Of a stretch of DNA of 64,000 nucleotides, positions 46,240-58,690 are shown in pieces. The DNA comes from Euryodendron excelsum (Eukaryota; Streptophyta; Magnoliopsida; Ericales; Pentaphylacaceae). Below the pieces are notes generated by a model that saw only the letters and a list, made by a program, of their open reading frames with translations, ran no database searches and was not told the DNA's origin. The stretch is from assembly GCA_033060915.1 (NCBI GenBank), contig CM065397.1:12263001-12327000 (forward strand), given 5' to 3'. A program made the translations under genes and the position numbers. Every line of letters starts with the position of its first letter. The first letter of the stretch is position 1.

Positions 46240-46779
46240 GAGTTAATTACATGAACACTCCTTCAATGAAAACTCAGTATCACGTTATCTTCTTCCACTA
46301 AAAAAGTGAACCTTTTAACCCCCTCACTATGCAATTGCATCACTTCACTCCTTTTATTAGGTAGATGTTTGAGAAAGTAACAAAAACAGTCAAGTGACTT
46401 AAAAATATACCAAAATATCCTTAAATTACGATTTATGTCTATACATGTGCATACACACGTGTGTTTATATTTATATATAACTTTTGCATGTCTATGTATA
46501 CATTTAAATATACATTTTGTAAGACAATTTGGACCCAAAAAAATTTATTTATCATTACAATTTTATCTTAAAAAAATCATTTATCTTGTCACAAAGGCCA
46601 TTTTGGTCTTTTTATTTTAGTAACATGACTGTTTTTCCTTAATTTCTCAAACAACAACCTAATAAAAGAGGTGAAAGTAATACAATTTCATAATTGAGAG
46701 GTCAAAATGTCCACTTTTTTAGTTGAAAGATATAAAGTGATAATGAATCATAGTTGAAAGGTGTAAATGTAATTAACCC
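46240..46779. mobile_element. Mutator-type MITE with long inverted arms, 540 bp
   Basis: The left arm starts GAGTTAATTACATGAACAC and the reverse complement of the right arm starts GGGTTAATTACATTTACAC. The arms stay alignable for more than 120 bp (blocks TATCAC, CTTTCAACTAAAAAAGTGGA or its relative, TTTTATTAGGT). A perfect 9-bp target duplication TTGAATTAA is at 46231-46239 and 46780-46788, the length typical of Mutator-like elements. The interior is AT-rich and non-coding. Confidence 0.85.
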
Positions 46780-47315
46780 TTGAATTAAACACAAGTTCCT
46801 TCACATCAAAGGGTTGAGACTTGAGAGAGTTAGATACCCATGGGACACAATCAGTCAAATTCCTCATTTCGTAATATTACATTGGGGTATTGAATTTTTT
46901 AGGTGAAAGTAGAAAAAGAAAAGAAAAATGTAATTAATTATATTTATTTATTCTTTATAAATAATAAAATAAAAATAATTTTTTTTGAAAAATACGATAC
47001 GCATCCATGTCTTTTCATTTTTCAAACACAAACTAAAAGTGAAAGTATTTGCTTTTTTTTACTCCATAATCTTTCCCTATCTTTTCTCCCCTTCACAAGT
47101 CGAACATTGCGTGAGACGGACTGCGCATCTTCAATCGGCAAAATTGGCGTGATCGTATCTGTTAGAAGTCCAAGTCCCCAGGCGAATGTAGAGTAAGGGG
47201 ACCCTACACGTAACTGCAGTTGAGATTGCTTACCGACAACCAGAACTAACGTCACCTAAAGACGACTCTAGTCCACCTTCTCCCGTTGGTGTGCAACGTG
47301 ACACGGGATTGCATC

Positions 47316-47318
<3 letters not shown>

Positions 47319-47354
<36 letters not shown>

Positions 47355-47400
47355 CGATTAGATCAACAGCTACAAATCACAAGCAGCAGCAGCAGCAGCC
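47319..47400. repeat. CT and CAG microsatellites
   Basis: (CT)n at 47319-47352, then (CAG/AGC)n at about 47381-47399. They lie in a GC-richer patch that looks like a promoter or leader, but no coding frame follows on either strand. Confidence 0.9.
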
Positions 47401-48303
47401 GCTAGATGTTTTACGTCTAAACTCCCCCTTCAATTAGCTTCCATGGAAGGGGGCTATTACAAAAACATGTTATCTATAGCTATAATTTATGAAACATTTT
47501 GTAAGTCTTAAAGAAAAAAAGTTCAAAATTAGGTAGTATGAATTTCTCAATAGTTAATTCATATTGAATTGTGATACGTGACACTTATTCCTTTAACCTT
47601 CTGTTTGAAATTTAATTTTTTTGTAAAAAAAAAAAAAAAGTTTAACAAACTAGAACAAAATAAAAAAATAATTTTACTTTATTTTTCACCACCTTTTTTT
47701 TTTCTTTACTTTTTCAATCGAAAATTTGAGTTTCAAACAAAACGTAAAAATCTCTCAAATTCAGCTTGCTTACAGATATAATAAAAAAACTACGTCGTAA
47801 TTTAATCTAAATGGGGTTGGAGTTGGAATTAGTGTGAAGTGATTGAGCTCTGAATTTTGTGAGCAAGCATACAAACGCAACGGCATCCTAGTTATGCAAT
47901 ACGAGAAATGCAACAGCTTTCAAGTCAATAGCATAAATGCTCAGACAAATTCATACTGCACAAGCATCAGACATTTGGCTATAAAGCATAAAGAACTAAA
48001 ATCTGCCTCAATTTCTGCACCTATCTGCATCAATAAGTGTGCCCAACAAACGATTCGAGTGAATATTGCATACCATAAGTTTCTCAGAATCACAATGCAC
48101 AGGAAGCATTTACTAGTCTGCTTTAAGGTTGCTAATAACAGATCCATGAGACTTACTTTCAGTTGAAACAGACAATAGACCACAGACATTTAACTGCCTG
48201 CTACATATTATCTCATACTTATCTACAATGTTTGAAGAGAAGCAATTCGCCTGTACCCATTTCTTCTTCTATAAACCGGTGAAAATGCACCGATAGTAGC
48301 GGC

Positions 48304-51300
48304 CTATTTCACCACATTGAAAACAGCACGAAGGTTAGATATCATAACCGGGCACTCTCCTTTCTCATCATATTCAGCGAAATCACCTCCCGACAAATCC
48401 ACACCATCAAATTTAGTTCCTTCAATCTACACAAACGAGTGAACATATAAGCTAGCACGTACACAAATCTAATACACAGGTACAAACGAAGTTCATGGTA
48501 CAACTGTCAGTAATTCAAGTGGATTTATGTAAGAATATATGCTGGAAATAGGCATATGTACAGTGACATCAATATGTCAAAGCAAACTTAAAGACAGTGG
48601 TTTCCCTTTTCACTGTGAAAAAAACAAAAACAAAAACCTTATTCTATTCGGTCATGATTTTATTTTCTGTTTTCTTGTTTCTATTTTCAAATTTTTTGAA
48701 AACTGCATTAAAGCATGTTTGGTAAAGTTTTTCAAAATTTTTGTTTTAAAAAATCTGAAAAAAAAATTCCAAAATTTTTTAAAAAAATGAACACACAAAT
48801 ATGTTTTCACTTCTTTGTATCATTTTCAAAACAAGTCCCCCGTCACCCCACCAAAAAAAAAATAATAAAAACAAAACATACAAACAAACTCACTACACCA
48901 CCACGACGCTCCCCACCACCCTACTCTACTCTTCCTCCGGTTTCCTATCAATCACATATTTAATGAATGTTTTTATACTAATAACTTGTAATTAAAATAA
49001 ATAAAAAACAAATAACAATTTTGGTAGTACCAAACATGTTTTTACATTGTAAAGCACAATTGCACGTGCACACATATTTCAACATGTACCCACTAGTAAG
49101 AAGTACTAAAGAGCAAGCGATTCACATAAGCAATAAGTGAAATACTTGAAGATTGTTGGTCGAATTTTTTCCTTAAGCATATTAATGGAATATGAGGGGG
49201 GAATGATTTCATAATCCAATTGTCACTCACATTCTTTTGTCCAAACTAAAGCAGTTAGAAGCACACAATTATCATTCTTTCCAAAACAAACTTCAGTTAA
49301 AGCACCATACTAAGATAGCTACCCAAGCCAGTCGGTGGAGCGAATCTCGGAAAAATTTTCAACTTTCTTGGAGAGCCTGTTGATAATTTAGGTCCTGTAG
49401 ATACTCACGCAACATATACTATTCATTGCCTATTTTCAAAGCACCCTTGCACACGTGGTGCCGGGGTGGTTGGTTTACATCTTCAAACCTTACAGCATTC
49501 TAAGGATTTTTATTGCAAAACAAACTTCACTTTAAGCAGCGTATTTAGATGGCTGCCCATGCTGCTTATGGAGTGCCCTAGGGAGAGAGAGAAGGGAATG
49601 GGGAACGCAGTGGGGTACATCTTTAGATGTTAGCATTCCTAAAAATTTTAACACTAAAAGCATCAACATCCCCACCTCGTAACTCTCTAGCATTGCAAAA
49701 CAAGTGAATACAGACATCCCCCCCAAAAAAAAGAACAAGCCTTGAAGTTTACCTCAAAAAACAAAACTTAGCAACAATCTGAAACTTAATAACGCTTCAT
49801 GTCCGGTAAGTGTAAATAAATGAAACAATCAGAGACTTACAGATTCAACTTTCCAATCACTGCCAAACAAAAATCCCACAGGCTCATAACCCCTGCAGTC
49901 AAATAACATCAGGGGGGCATAGCCCCCTGATTCGCTAAGTTGTTGGGTCAGTGGACGGCCTTGGCCAGGCATCATCGTCACAGTTCCATCCCTCCCACAA
50001 AACTTACACTGAAACAGAACAAAGGAAAAAGGATAATAATAACTTGACAAATAAACCAAAAAATGCTAAAGCAATATATGTGAGTCCCATTTGAAGGATC
50101 GAATCTGTTTGAAAGATATTATCAAACTCCAAATATTCTGACTTAGTGCAAGCCCCTCCTCAAACAAAATCATTACTCATTAAAAATATCTGAAAGGAAA
50201 ATCCAGAGTTCTCCAAAATGTCAAAGTAAATCCTGTGAATATATAAACAAATACATACCAATACACAGACATGATAGATATTTATGCAGAAACGTAGAGG
50301 GCAAGGGGAAGAGACAGAGATTCACCTTCTGAACAAGATTAGTGGTACCCTTGCTCTTCAGGAGTGGAACTGTTTCGTTCAAACTCACACACGTCTCTTT
50401 CTGGGTCACCTCTCCGCAGTTTCCACATTTCAACTGCGCAAAACATGCATATATAAATATAGCAATGATGAAAGGAGATGCTGCTCAGAAAATAAAATAA
50501 TCACCACATTCGGAGTGAGACAAGGGATAAACTGAACTATAGCAGACTCAACTCCTCGAACTAAGACCAAAATCAGAAACCCTACCAAACAACTGTTGAA
50601 ATGAGATACTGCTCAGAAAAGAAAATAAATCACCACATTGGAGTGAGACAAGGGATAAATTGAACTGTAGCAGACTCAACTCCATCGAACTAAGACCAAA
50701 ATAAATAAATAAAAACCCTACCAAACACTTTTGATGCTTGTTCAAAAACAAAAACATCCTACAAATCTGAAGTAAAAGAAGAATAACAATGGACTTAACC
50801 AACATGATCTAAGACAAAATTAAAATCGTCATATTTCTGTGCCTTGTTCACAAGAAACATATGAGATTGCCCAAATTCAAAACATACTAATAGATAAGTT
50901 GAAGGAGAAAAATAGATATGACTAACAAGAACTGATATAAAATCAAGATTAACAGTAGATGCAACTAAAATGATCAATTAGAAGTAAAAGTCCATACAAA
51001 AATTTTAAACAAAACCGAGAATAATATACATTTGCAGTAAAAGAGAAATGGAGAGAAGAGCAATAGTTGATTTAACGAAGAAGTTATGCATCACATGAAA
51101 CAAATCAGAATTGATTAAAAATAATAGTAACCATATTCGAAGTGAGAGTTCATTCAAACTAATGTGAACTCTGATATATTGAGAAATCTAAATGTACATA
51201 CATGACATTTTGATATGAAGTGGTAACTCTCAGATGCATCAGATTTCAAATACAGAGTAGATTGAAGAACGAAAGGATTCGACAAACACTATGTACAGAA

Positions 51301-51470
51301 ATTTAAAACCCTAGTCGATATATATATACATATATGAGTCCGACTGGATGTCAGAGATGGAAATAGACCTTGAAGTAGTAGGTGAAGTTAGGATCGTCGC
51401 AGCCACCTTGAGGCTCGAGGTTGGTCAGATTCTCGAGCTCGGCAGTGATCATCAACATGTAGTTCACCAT
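48304..51470 (-). CDS. DUF866 / CXXC-motif zinc-binding protein (UPF0587, human C1orf123/CZIB homologue)
   Basis: Four exons, 51369-51470, 50326-50433, 49841-50008 and 48304-48426, join in phase 0 to give 166 aa, the normal family length. The protein starts [20 protein letters not shown]. Exon 2 has the first zinc motif KCGNCGE, and exon 3 the second [15 protein letters not shown], then [34 protein letters not shown]. Exon 4 ends [18 protein letters not shown]. The two CXXC pairs bind zinc in the human homologue. The cellular role in plants is not known. The start is chosen because ATG 51470 gives the conserved MVNYML; a longer open frame upstream has no ATG. Intron 1 has a recent tandem duplication. 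Confidence 0.93.
50465..50725. repeat. Recent tandem duplication in CXXC-gene intron, period 128 bp
   Basis: Copies share CTGCTCAGAAAA, GAGTGAGACAAGGGATAAA (50513 and 50641), TAGCAGACTCAACTCC, CGAACTAAGACCAAAAT and AACCCTACCAAACA. Identity is high, with only a few indels. Confidence 0.85.
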
Positions 51471-51739
51471 TTTCTCGGCCTGAAAATCGAAGCTTCTTTT
51501 CTCTATCGCTGTGATTCGCTCTCCTCTCACTCTCAAAGCTTTTTGCCTCGTCTGACTCGGTGAAATGGGGGGGTATAGGCTCCCAGCTTTCTCCGGTGAA
51601 TGCTCCTCCAATGGGTCTAATGGATTAATAAAATCATGCCATGTGTCACGGCATTATTTTCAATTAGGGGTAAAATGATAATTTTGATTGTGCTCTCATC
51701 ATTGGCCCGATCGACGTCGGGCGCAAGCTTACTTACTAC

Positions 51740-52330
51740 AACTAAGGAGTGTTGAAATTTTGCTTTTGCTCGTTTATAATTTAAATTTAAAAGGCCTTGA
51801 CACTTAATTTATTTAGTAGTTTATAATTTAAATTTATAATTTTTTAAATTTTATTTGACTAATTATAAAAAAGTGGTTTAAAAAAAGTTATTTATATCTA
51901 ATATTTTTTTAAAAAAAAATTATTTAAAAAGTGACTTTTAGAAAGTAATTTATAGCTTATAAACTATTTATTCAAACACCCTTTTATAGCTTATAGCTTA
52001 TTTTTGAAATGTTATTTCCTTGATCCTCAAATAAGCCACTTAAAAATGTTTATCAAACCTCCATTTTAAAAAGTCACTTATAGACTTTACACATTTTTTT
52101 TATAAAAAGTCACTTGAAAAAATAGCTTTTGAAAGTTGTTTATAGCTTGTAACTTACAGCATTTAAGCTACCTGTCCAAACAATCCCTAACTAATGGAGA
52201 GATTTGGTAAACAGCTTTTTTAAGTAACTTTTTTTAAGATAAGCCAAATAGCATTTCAAAAATAATCTATAAACTATAAGCTTTAGCCATAAAATAGAAA
52301 AATAAGTTATGTCTAAACACCCCTAATTAT
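51740..52330. mobile_element. Cluster of MITE copies (AAGCTATAAG family)
   Basis: GGAGTGTTGAAATTTTGC at the left and CTAAACACCCCTAA at the right are inverted ends. Inside, AGCTTATAGCTTATTTTTGA, AAAGTCACTTATAGACTTT, AAGTCACTTGAAAAAATAGC and AAACTATAAGCTTTAGCC indicate at least two nested or adjacent copies in both orientations. Confidence 0.6.
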
Positions 52331-52794
52331 GTAAGCGCAAACTCTGTTAAAAAAAAAATGTAAGCACGTAGTATGCAAGCATGCAAAAATTAAAATACAA
52401 CATAATGCATTCCTAATTGGATCTAAGCTTAAATATCATACCATTTTCGTGGTATGGAAGCACTATCTCCCTTTTTCTTTTTGACGATGTCGGAGAACTT
52501 GTCTAACAGAGCAAATGCTAATAATCTAATAGTTTCAGGTAAAGTATAAACCACTCAGTCAGGTAGTGGCCCTCAAAATGGTAAACACCAGTGTAGTGGT
52601 TTCTTTCTAAGAATGTTTCATGAAACATAGGACTCGAACTCGTGTAGCACTAGTTTTGCACAAATGTTACACTTTTGAAATAAAAAATCAAACATTTTTA
52701 TCGGTGGCAAAAATGGATCACTTTATGAGGTTTTACAAAATCAGAGTTGTTTTTAAATTTAATTACCAAGTACAAGTGATTTTAAACTTATTTA

Positions 52795-53015
52795 TCAAAC
52801 CCAAGTCATTCAAGAAATTGTTACTTGAAAACACAACTTCAGGCCTGAAGTTGTGTTTTCAAAACATGACTTCATGTCTAAAGTTGTGTCTTGAAAACAA
52901 CTTCTATTGTTTAAAGTTTGTCCGGACTTTTACATAAATTGTGTGTTAAAAACACAATTTCAAGTTTAAAGTTGTGTTTTGAACACCCAACTTCAAACTT
53001 GAAGTTGGATATGCA
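52795..53015. repeat. Hairpin cluster with a perfect 38-bp palindrome
   Basis: 52825-52862 is a perfect palindrome with half-site TTGAAAACACAACTTCAGG. It is followed by related inverted units: GTGTTAAAAACACAATTT... opposite ...AAGTTGTGTTTTGAACAC, and CCAACTTCAA opposite TTGAAGTTGG. AACTTCA / TGAAGTT is the shared core. No coding potential. Confidence 0.85.
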
Positions 53016-53710
53016 AGACACTTCTCTGAGTTCAATAAATAAGTTTGAAATCACTTGAGTTTTGTAATTAAGTTTCAAGACAACCCTGGTTCAGGCAAAC
53101 ACTCATCACTTGACATCCCAAAAGAACAAGAAGGGTGCTGGTCAGTTGGTTAGACTACGTCATAATTAAGTTTACTCAAAATCCCTTCTACACAGCCCCG
53201 AGGAGTATGCCAGTGGAGATAGTAACAAGCTTTCCAAGCTCGGCAATCCCTTTGAGGCCAGCTTCTTAGTCTTGACCTACATGGTTTATCTCTGACATTA
53301 GTAAAGAAAAAATTAGTAGAGGTGCATATAACTTCACCTGAACACCTCTCCAAGTTACCATTGCAACACTATAGTACCATCTTAACACCTCAGCATCCAT
53401 GCTTATGTAACAGCAATAGGCATCAATCTAAAATGGTTTATCATTCTTTGAAAGGCTGAGGCTTTATTGAATCTTTGCCACAAGTCTTACATTGCATTTG
53501 TTTTTCCCTTTCAAATTATACATGTAAATGACATTTGGATGATTGGAGGGTAAATCATGTTAATGTTGTGTGCTCTCAGATCTCGTTACGACTTAAATGC
53601 CTAACATATCTCATAGTAAAAAAAAATTAGTTCACTATTTTGGAATTTGCCAATTTGTTTTGATATTTCACAAAGAACTAACCCAATTTTAGAAAGCTAA
53701 TTTGCTTGGT

Positions 53711-56700
53711 ATGGGGTTGAAATTGATGGTCATTCTATTATTATTGGTATTACTTGTAATAACTGTGGAGGTTGACTCAGTCTATAGAAAGAAGCTACTG
53801 AAAGTTGAAAGGAAACTGAACCTTTTCAAAAAACATGCAGTGAAAAGCATTCGGGTATGGCTTCCAATTATATCCTCTGTTATTTTACATATGCATTTAT
53901 TTGTTATCCCATTTTACTCGTGTCCGAGTAATGATCAAATTTTCGCTTTACAATGTTGTTTCAATTAGCACCAAAGTATTTTTGAAATGTTTCGAAAATA
54001 TTTTAGAAGTAATAAATAGTGAAATATAGTATTTTACATTTTTCTCGACAAAATTGTACATTATTTATAAAAAGGTTTAAATTCGTATCGACATAACTTA
54101 TTATTTTGATATATTGCATTGTGATTTAGTATCGCTATGTGCTGGTATGTTTCAATAGAGCATTAAAATTTTATTATTCTACTAGGAAAATATGCCGGTC
54201 TCTTAGGAAACTCAAAGTTTTCGTCCTTTCAATGAAGAACAAATGAAAATTATGTTTCTCGGCTTATATTGATTTGGGGTAGGAAGAAAAAGACCTAGGC
54301 CGTTACTTTTTAATTTGAGAGCCAAATAATTAGACAGCTAATTTTGTAATTATGCACAACTCACTATTTTTAAAATGATGTATTTTAATGAGAATATTTT
54401 ATTTTAAAATAAAACACTTACCGTAATGAAATTTAATTTCAAAATGGTTACTATAACTGTCATATTCTGAAAAGAATTTTTTGTACAAATCTTAAGCAAG
54501 AATAATATTATATATGGTAATCTCTAATAGAGTAGTTTTAGACTTTCAGTAGCAAAGTAAGCAATTTCCTCGGTGGGGTCTATCCAGAAACTCCTTAAAA
54601 ACCGTGTTTGTTTTTGCAGAGTGAAGATGGGGACATTATTGACTGCATTGACATTTACAAGCAGCCAGCTTTCAATCATCCTGCACTGAGTAATCACACA
54701 ATCCAGGTCTGGCATTAATCTCTAGATGACATTTAAAATTTTGTGATATTCCAACTGCAAAATCAATGAAAACCTATATTATTCAAGAGATTATTTTCAT
54801 TCAGCGGGCACCCAGTTATAATCCAACAATGAAAACATCAACAAAGGGGAAGAGAGACTCTTCATGGACTGTGACATCCCAGCTATGGCAGAGAAGTGGA
54901 AGCTGTCCCAAGGGCACAATCCCTATCCGAAGAACACGAAAGGAGCACCTACTCAAAGATAATTCAGCCAAAGAGCACCGGAGGAAGAAGCCTAGATTTT
55001 CCCCACAGTTTAAGCACCTTGATGACACCGGAAATTCGTACCTTCAACAAGAAAACCACTCAGTACGTGCAAAATTTTGTTTCGATGTGCTGTTTTGATT
55101 AACACAGAAACGGAAACGTTTTTCAAAACATTTAAGAAGTGACAAATATTATTGTTGTAAATGGGTTTTCAGATTTCTAATTTGTGCTGTCATGGAAACA
55201 GTTGGCAATATTGCTAACAGAAGGCTTCAGCTATTCAGGAGCAAAGGGAGATATTAAAGTTTGGAATCCTTCTGTTGAATCCGACGAGGAGTATAGCACC
55301 TCCCAAGTTTCTCTGAAAAATGGCCCTTACATGGATTTTGAGGCTATTGAATCTGGATGGGCTGTTAGTATCTCTGTTCTGTAATCTGAATTGGGTATCA
55401 AATTTCGATATTAATGTCTATGTTTTATAGGTAAATCCGAGCGTATATGGAGACAGGCAAACACGATTATTCGTCTATTGGACCGTTAAGTCATTGAATT
55501 TAATATCTTTATGTTCTAAGGTTTAATGAAACTTAGGCTTTCACCTGATTTTATGTTTGGTTTCTGCATGAACAACCAGGTAGATTCTTCGAAAACAACA
55601 GGCTGTTTTGATCTCACCTGTCCTGGTTTTGTTCAGACTAGCAGTGAGGTTGTTCTTGGCGCTGCAATCTATCCAATCTCAGTTCGCGGAGGGCTTCCAT
55701 ATCAAATTACTCTTTACATCTTTAAGGTTAGACTTCAATGAAGCTTCTTAAATTAATCTAATTCTCATCGACTCTTAACTAGGTAGGAAAACAGTTCAGG
55801 TTAGAATCACTTTTTGGTGAAAATGTCTTCTTTCTCATATTCGAGGATTAAGATTTCGTTCCGGAATGCTTTTTTGATTGGCACGGAAACAAAAATATTT
55901 CAAAAATGTTTTTAAAAAATATTTTAAAAATGACAAATATTAATATAGTAATAGTATCTCTAATATTACTCTTTAAAATAGCTAACCAAAGTATATTAAA
56001 AACTCCCTTCTCTATTTTTAGTAACTTTTAAAAAAATCCTCTAACAGTATTATCTATTTTGGCTAACAACCTCATAAACTATTGTTTTTTTAATACTTAT
56101 CCTAAAAAATGAGGAGAGATATTTGTAAAATAATAATATTTAACGTTTAGGAGAAGCAAAGTTAGCCTAGTGGTCGTGGTACCTAACCTATCCTAATTAG
56201 TCATGATTCGACTCGCCCTCCTTATTTCTCAGGACATTAGCCATTTAATGTACCAAAAAATAATATTTAAAATTTAGAGAGCCAAAGTGAAATTTGATTG
56301 GTTTGTGATACTACGTTAGCAAAATGATGTGGCATCACTATTTGCATTGAATATTTTCTCAATGATCATTTTTTTAGGGTTAACTCTCTAAAATAGGAGT
56401 AAATATTGGGTACAACGTTGGTACCACGCTATTATGCTAACGTGGTACAATAAGCTAATAAATTAGAGTCACATAATTAGGTAAATCTTAATCATCAAGA
56501 AGATTGAGTTTAAAATTTAAATTTCTTGGCGTAAAACAAGATGATTAGAATTTTAAATATTCATATGGCTACGTATTATTGACTTATTATACCACTATTG
56601 TACTTAATATTTTCTCCTAAAGTCGCTACGATAGCCACTTTAGAGAGTCTCTTGTAAATTATCTAAAATACAAATTTTTGTAATTTTTTATCAATAAAAT

Positions 56701-57278
56701 TTGTAAACAAATTATGAAAAGTCTTAAATTCGTATCAATACCAACTTATTATTATTTCAGTATATTACTTTTAGGGCGTGCCGCGGCGTTCCCTTGTGCT
56801 TGGTTGCTGTCGAAACGTAAACGTCTCAGCCGTTTTTTGGAAAATTTTTTTCCTTGCTCATGTTGTTTGGTTTGCATGCATTTTCCTTTCGACCTAGGAT
56901 CCAAATACAAGCAATTGGTGGGTGCAATATGGAGAGAGAATCAACATAGGCTATTGGCCGCCGGATCTGTTCAGTTTGCTGAGGCACAATGCCGAAACAG
57001 TTCAATGGGGAGGAGAAGTTTACAGCTCAAAGACAGGAACTCATCCCCACACTACAACTGCTATGGGCAACGGAAAGTTCCCGGACTATATCTCCGGCGA
57101 CTCGGGAAGCGTGAAGAGAATGCGAGTCCGCCAGAATTCTCTGGACTTGAAGTTTCCGGAATGGGTAGAAACTTATGCAGATGAATATGACTGTTACGAT
57201 GTTTTCTACCATGGAGATTACATTGATGATCCTGAATTCTATTATGGAGGGCCTGGTAAGAACGATAAGTGCCCTTGA
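53711..57278 (+). CDS. Neprosin-domain (DUF239) secreted protein, putative glutamic peptidase
   Basis: Seven exons join in phase 0: 53711-53854, 54620-54706, 54805-55062, 55202-55363, 55431-55484, 55580-55726, 56898-57278, giving 410 aa. The N-terminus [20 protein letters not shown] is a signal peptide. Exons 2-3 form the activation-peptide region ([20 protein letters not shown], then [17 protein letters not shown]). The neprosin domain follows: [115 protein letters not shown], and a C-terminus [16 protein letters not shown]. Neprosin from pitcher-plant fluid is a prolyl endopeptidase using two glutamates; most plant paralogues are untested. The ATG at 53711 is preferred over an in-frame TTG at 53702. 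Exon and reading-frame continuity suggest an intact gene. Confidence 0.93.
56152..56272 (+). mobile_element. tRNA-derived SINE-like element in neprosin intron 6
   Basis: TTAGCCTAGTGGTCGTGG (56162) matches a Pol III A box, and GATTCGACTC (about 56205) a B box, about 40 bases apart. The 3' side ends in AC.AAAAAA. Boundaries are approximate. Confidence 0.6.
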
Positions 57279-58343
57279 GAACTCTTGATGGAAACTAGCT
57301 AGGAGGATTTGTACTGGCCTGTTTCTTTTGTTTGTTTGTTTGTTTGTTTTGGTCCTCTTTATGATCATAAGATTTTACTAAGCCAATTATGAGATCATAT
57401 TACCTATAAAAAAATGTTCTTTATGTTTTATGAAGAATCATATTCTTATATTTATATATGTACATAAGAAAACTTAAGCCTATGAAATAGTAGGGAAAAT
57501 GCATGGAAAATTTTGGTAAATTTCCCCTCTTGACCTTGCTCTCAATTCATCTCATGCAACAATTTTGTAAAAAAGTGAAACTACTATTTGGTGAGACTTA
57601 TTGGAAGGATTATATACATATATATACATATATTTATATATGAGTGCTATTTGACAATTTTAGCCGCGTGATTCTCTACAAAAGATTTGAGGACCGAAGT
57701 ACTTTAAAAAAATGTTCTAAAAATTGTTTAAGTAATCACAAGGTGAAAGTTCACATATGTATATAACATGATATGTTCTAACTTTTTTAAAAAAAAAAAA
57801 TAGAATAGTAGAAATTTGAGTGACAGTACATGATGTTCACTATCACCATTTGACATCACCAAAACCCTATAAAGAAACTTTCTATTTAATCACTTCCACG
57901 AAGTAATTATCTACAGTTTTAGAAAAGCTTTTCAGCTGTTCAAGGTGCTGTCAAGCTGTGATGGGGAGATGAGGTTTCATCAACTAACAACTAGTTTTTA
58001 CTCCTTTTTGGTAATGATGGTCATAAGAAAAGTTTTGTACTATAGCGCACTTTTAACGTTTGAACGTTATGTTTGAATCTTGTTTTTGTTAAAAGAGAAC
58101 AAAATTACTTACATATATACATTTTTAAGGATAACCAAACAAAAATGACTTGTTTTGAGAAATATTCATTCATTTCCTCACATTTCTCCCCCCAAAAAGA
58201 TACTATCTTCTTTCACTTCATTTTCAATTCGAATATTTTCTCTTTCCTTGTCATTTCCCTCCCCAAACCCAAAATCCAAACATAGCGTTTTACAGTCTCC
58301 AATTTGGCCGAGGCCTTGAAAGAGTTGTTAACAGCAGCATTTG

Positions 58344-58382
58344 GTTTGCACTCCAGCAGCATTTGGTTACTGGAGTGCAAAC
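58344..58382. repeat. 13-bp inverted repeat (hairpin)
   Basis: GTTTGCACTCCAG and CTGGAGTGCAAAC are perfect inverted arms with a 13-base loop. AGCAGCATTTGGTT is also directly repeated here. It lies between convergent genes and may act in 3'-end formation, or be a transposon trace. Confidence 0.7.
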
Positions 58383-58509
58383 AGACTGAGTTTGTTCAAT
58401 TTTATCCCCAATAAGAGTTGCAGCACCAATACAAAGCGAAGCAAAAGAACAAATATGCAACAATGGAACAGAACACTGTCACTTAAAGTTACAGTTGGAT
58501 CTCTATGTT

Positions 58510-58512
<3 letters not shown>

Positions 58513-58550
<38 letters not shown>

Positions 58551-58690
58551 CTTAACAACTGCTCAAACACCAACTTATGCCCTGCACTTAACAGGAACCA
58601 TGGAGAGAGAGAGAGAGATGAATAAACAACTGCTGAATAAACAACTGCTCAAACACCAACTTATGCCCTGCATTTAAAAGGAACCATGGC
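58513..58690. repeat. GA microsatellite and 86-bp tandem duplication
   Basis: (AG)n occupies 58513-58548. Two copies of AACAACTGCTCAAACACC...TTATGCCCTGCA.TTAA.AGGAACCATGG follow, starting at about 58554 and 58640. The first copy ends in a second short GA run. Confidence 0.85.

Larger units (their letters stand above)
44023..48303. other. Intergenic: GT14 leader and promoter, MITEs, and 3' side of the CXXC gene
   Basis: 44023-44640 is the likely GT14 leader and promoter. It is followed by short repeats: a (GACA)n run at 44656-44682 and (GGCTTT)n at 44826-44855. A MITE copy lies at about 44930-45120 and a Mutator-type MITE at 46240-46779. 47090-47460 is a GC-richer patch with CT and CAG microsatellites but no gene. 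About 47830-48303 is probably 3'-UTR of the CXXC zinc-binding gene. I see nothing else. Confidence 0.45.
51471..53710. other. Intergenic: shared upstream region of two divergent genes
   Basis: 51471-51700 is the likely CXXC-gene leader and promoter. 51740-52330 is a cluster of MITE copies. 52795-53015 is a cluster of hairpins. 53100-53400 has no clear gene. The last few hundred bases before 53711 are the neprosin gene's promoter side, AT-rich, with no certain TATA box. Confidence 0.45.

Noticed and set aside
53130..53300. Possible tRNA or SINE from GGTCAGTTGGTTAGACT
   Set aside because: The A-box-like motif has no B box at the right distance and no cloverleaf fold is evident.
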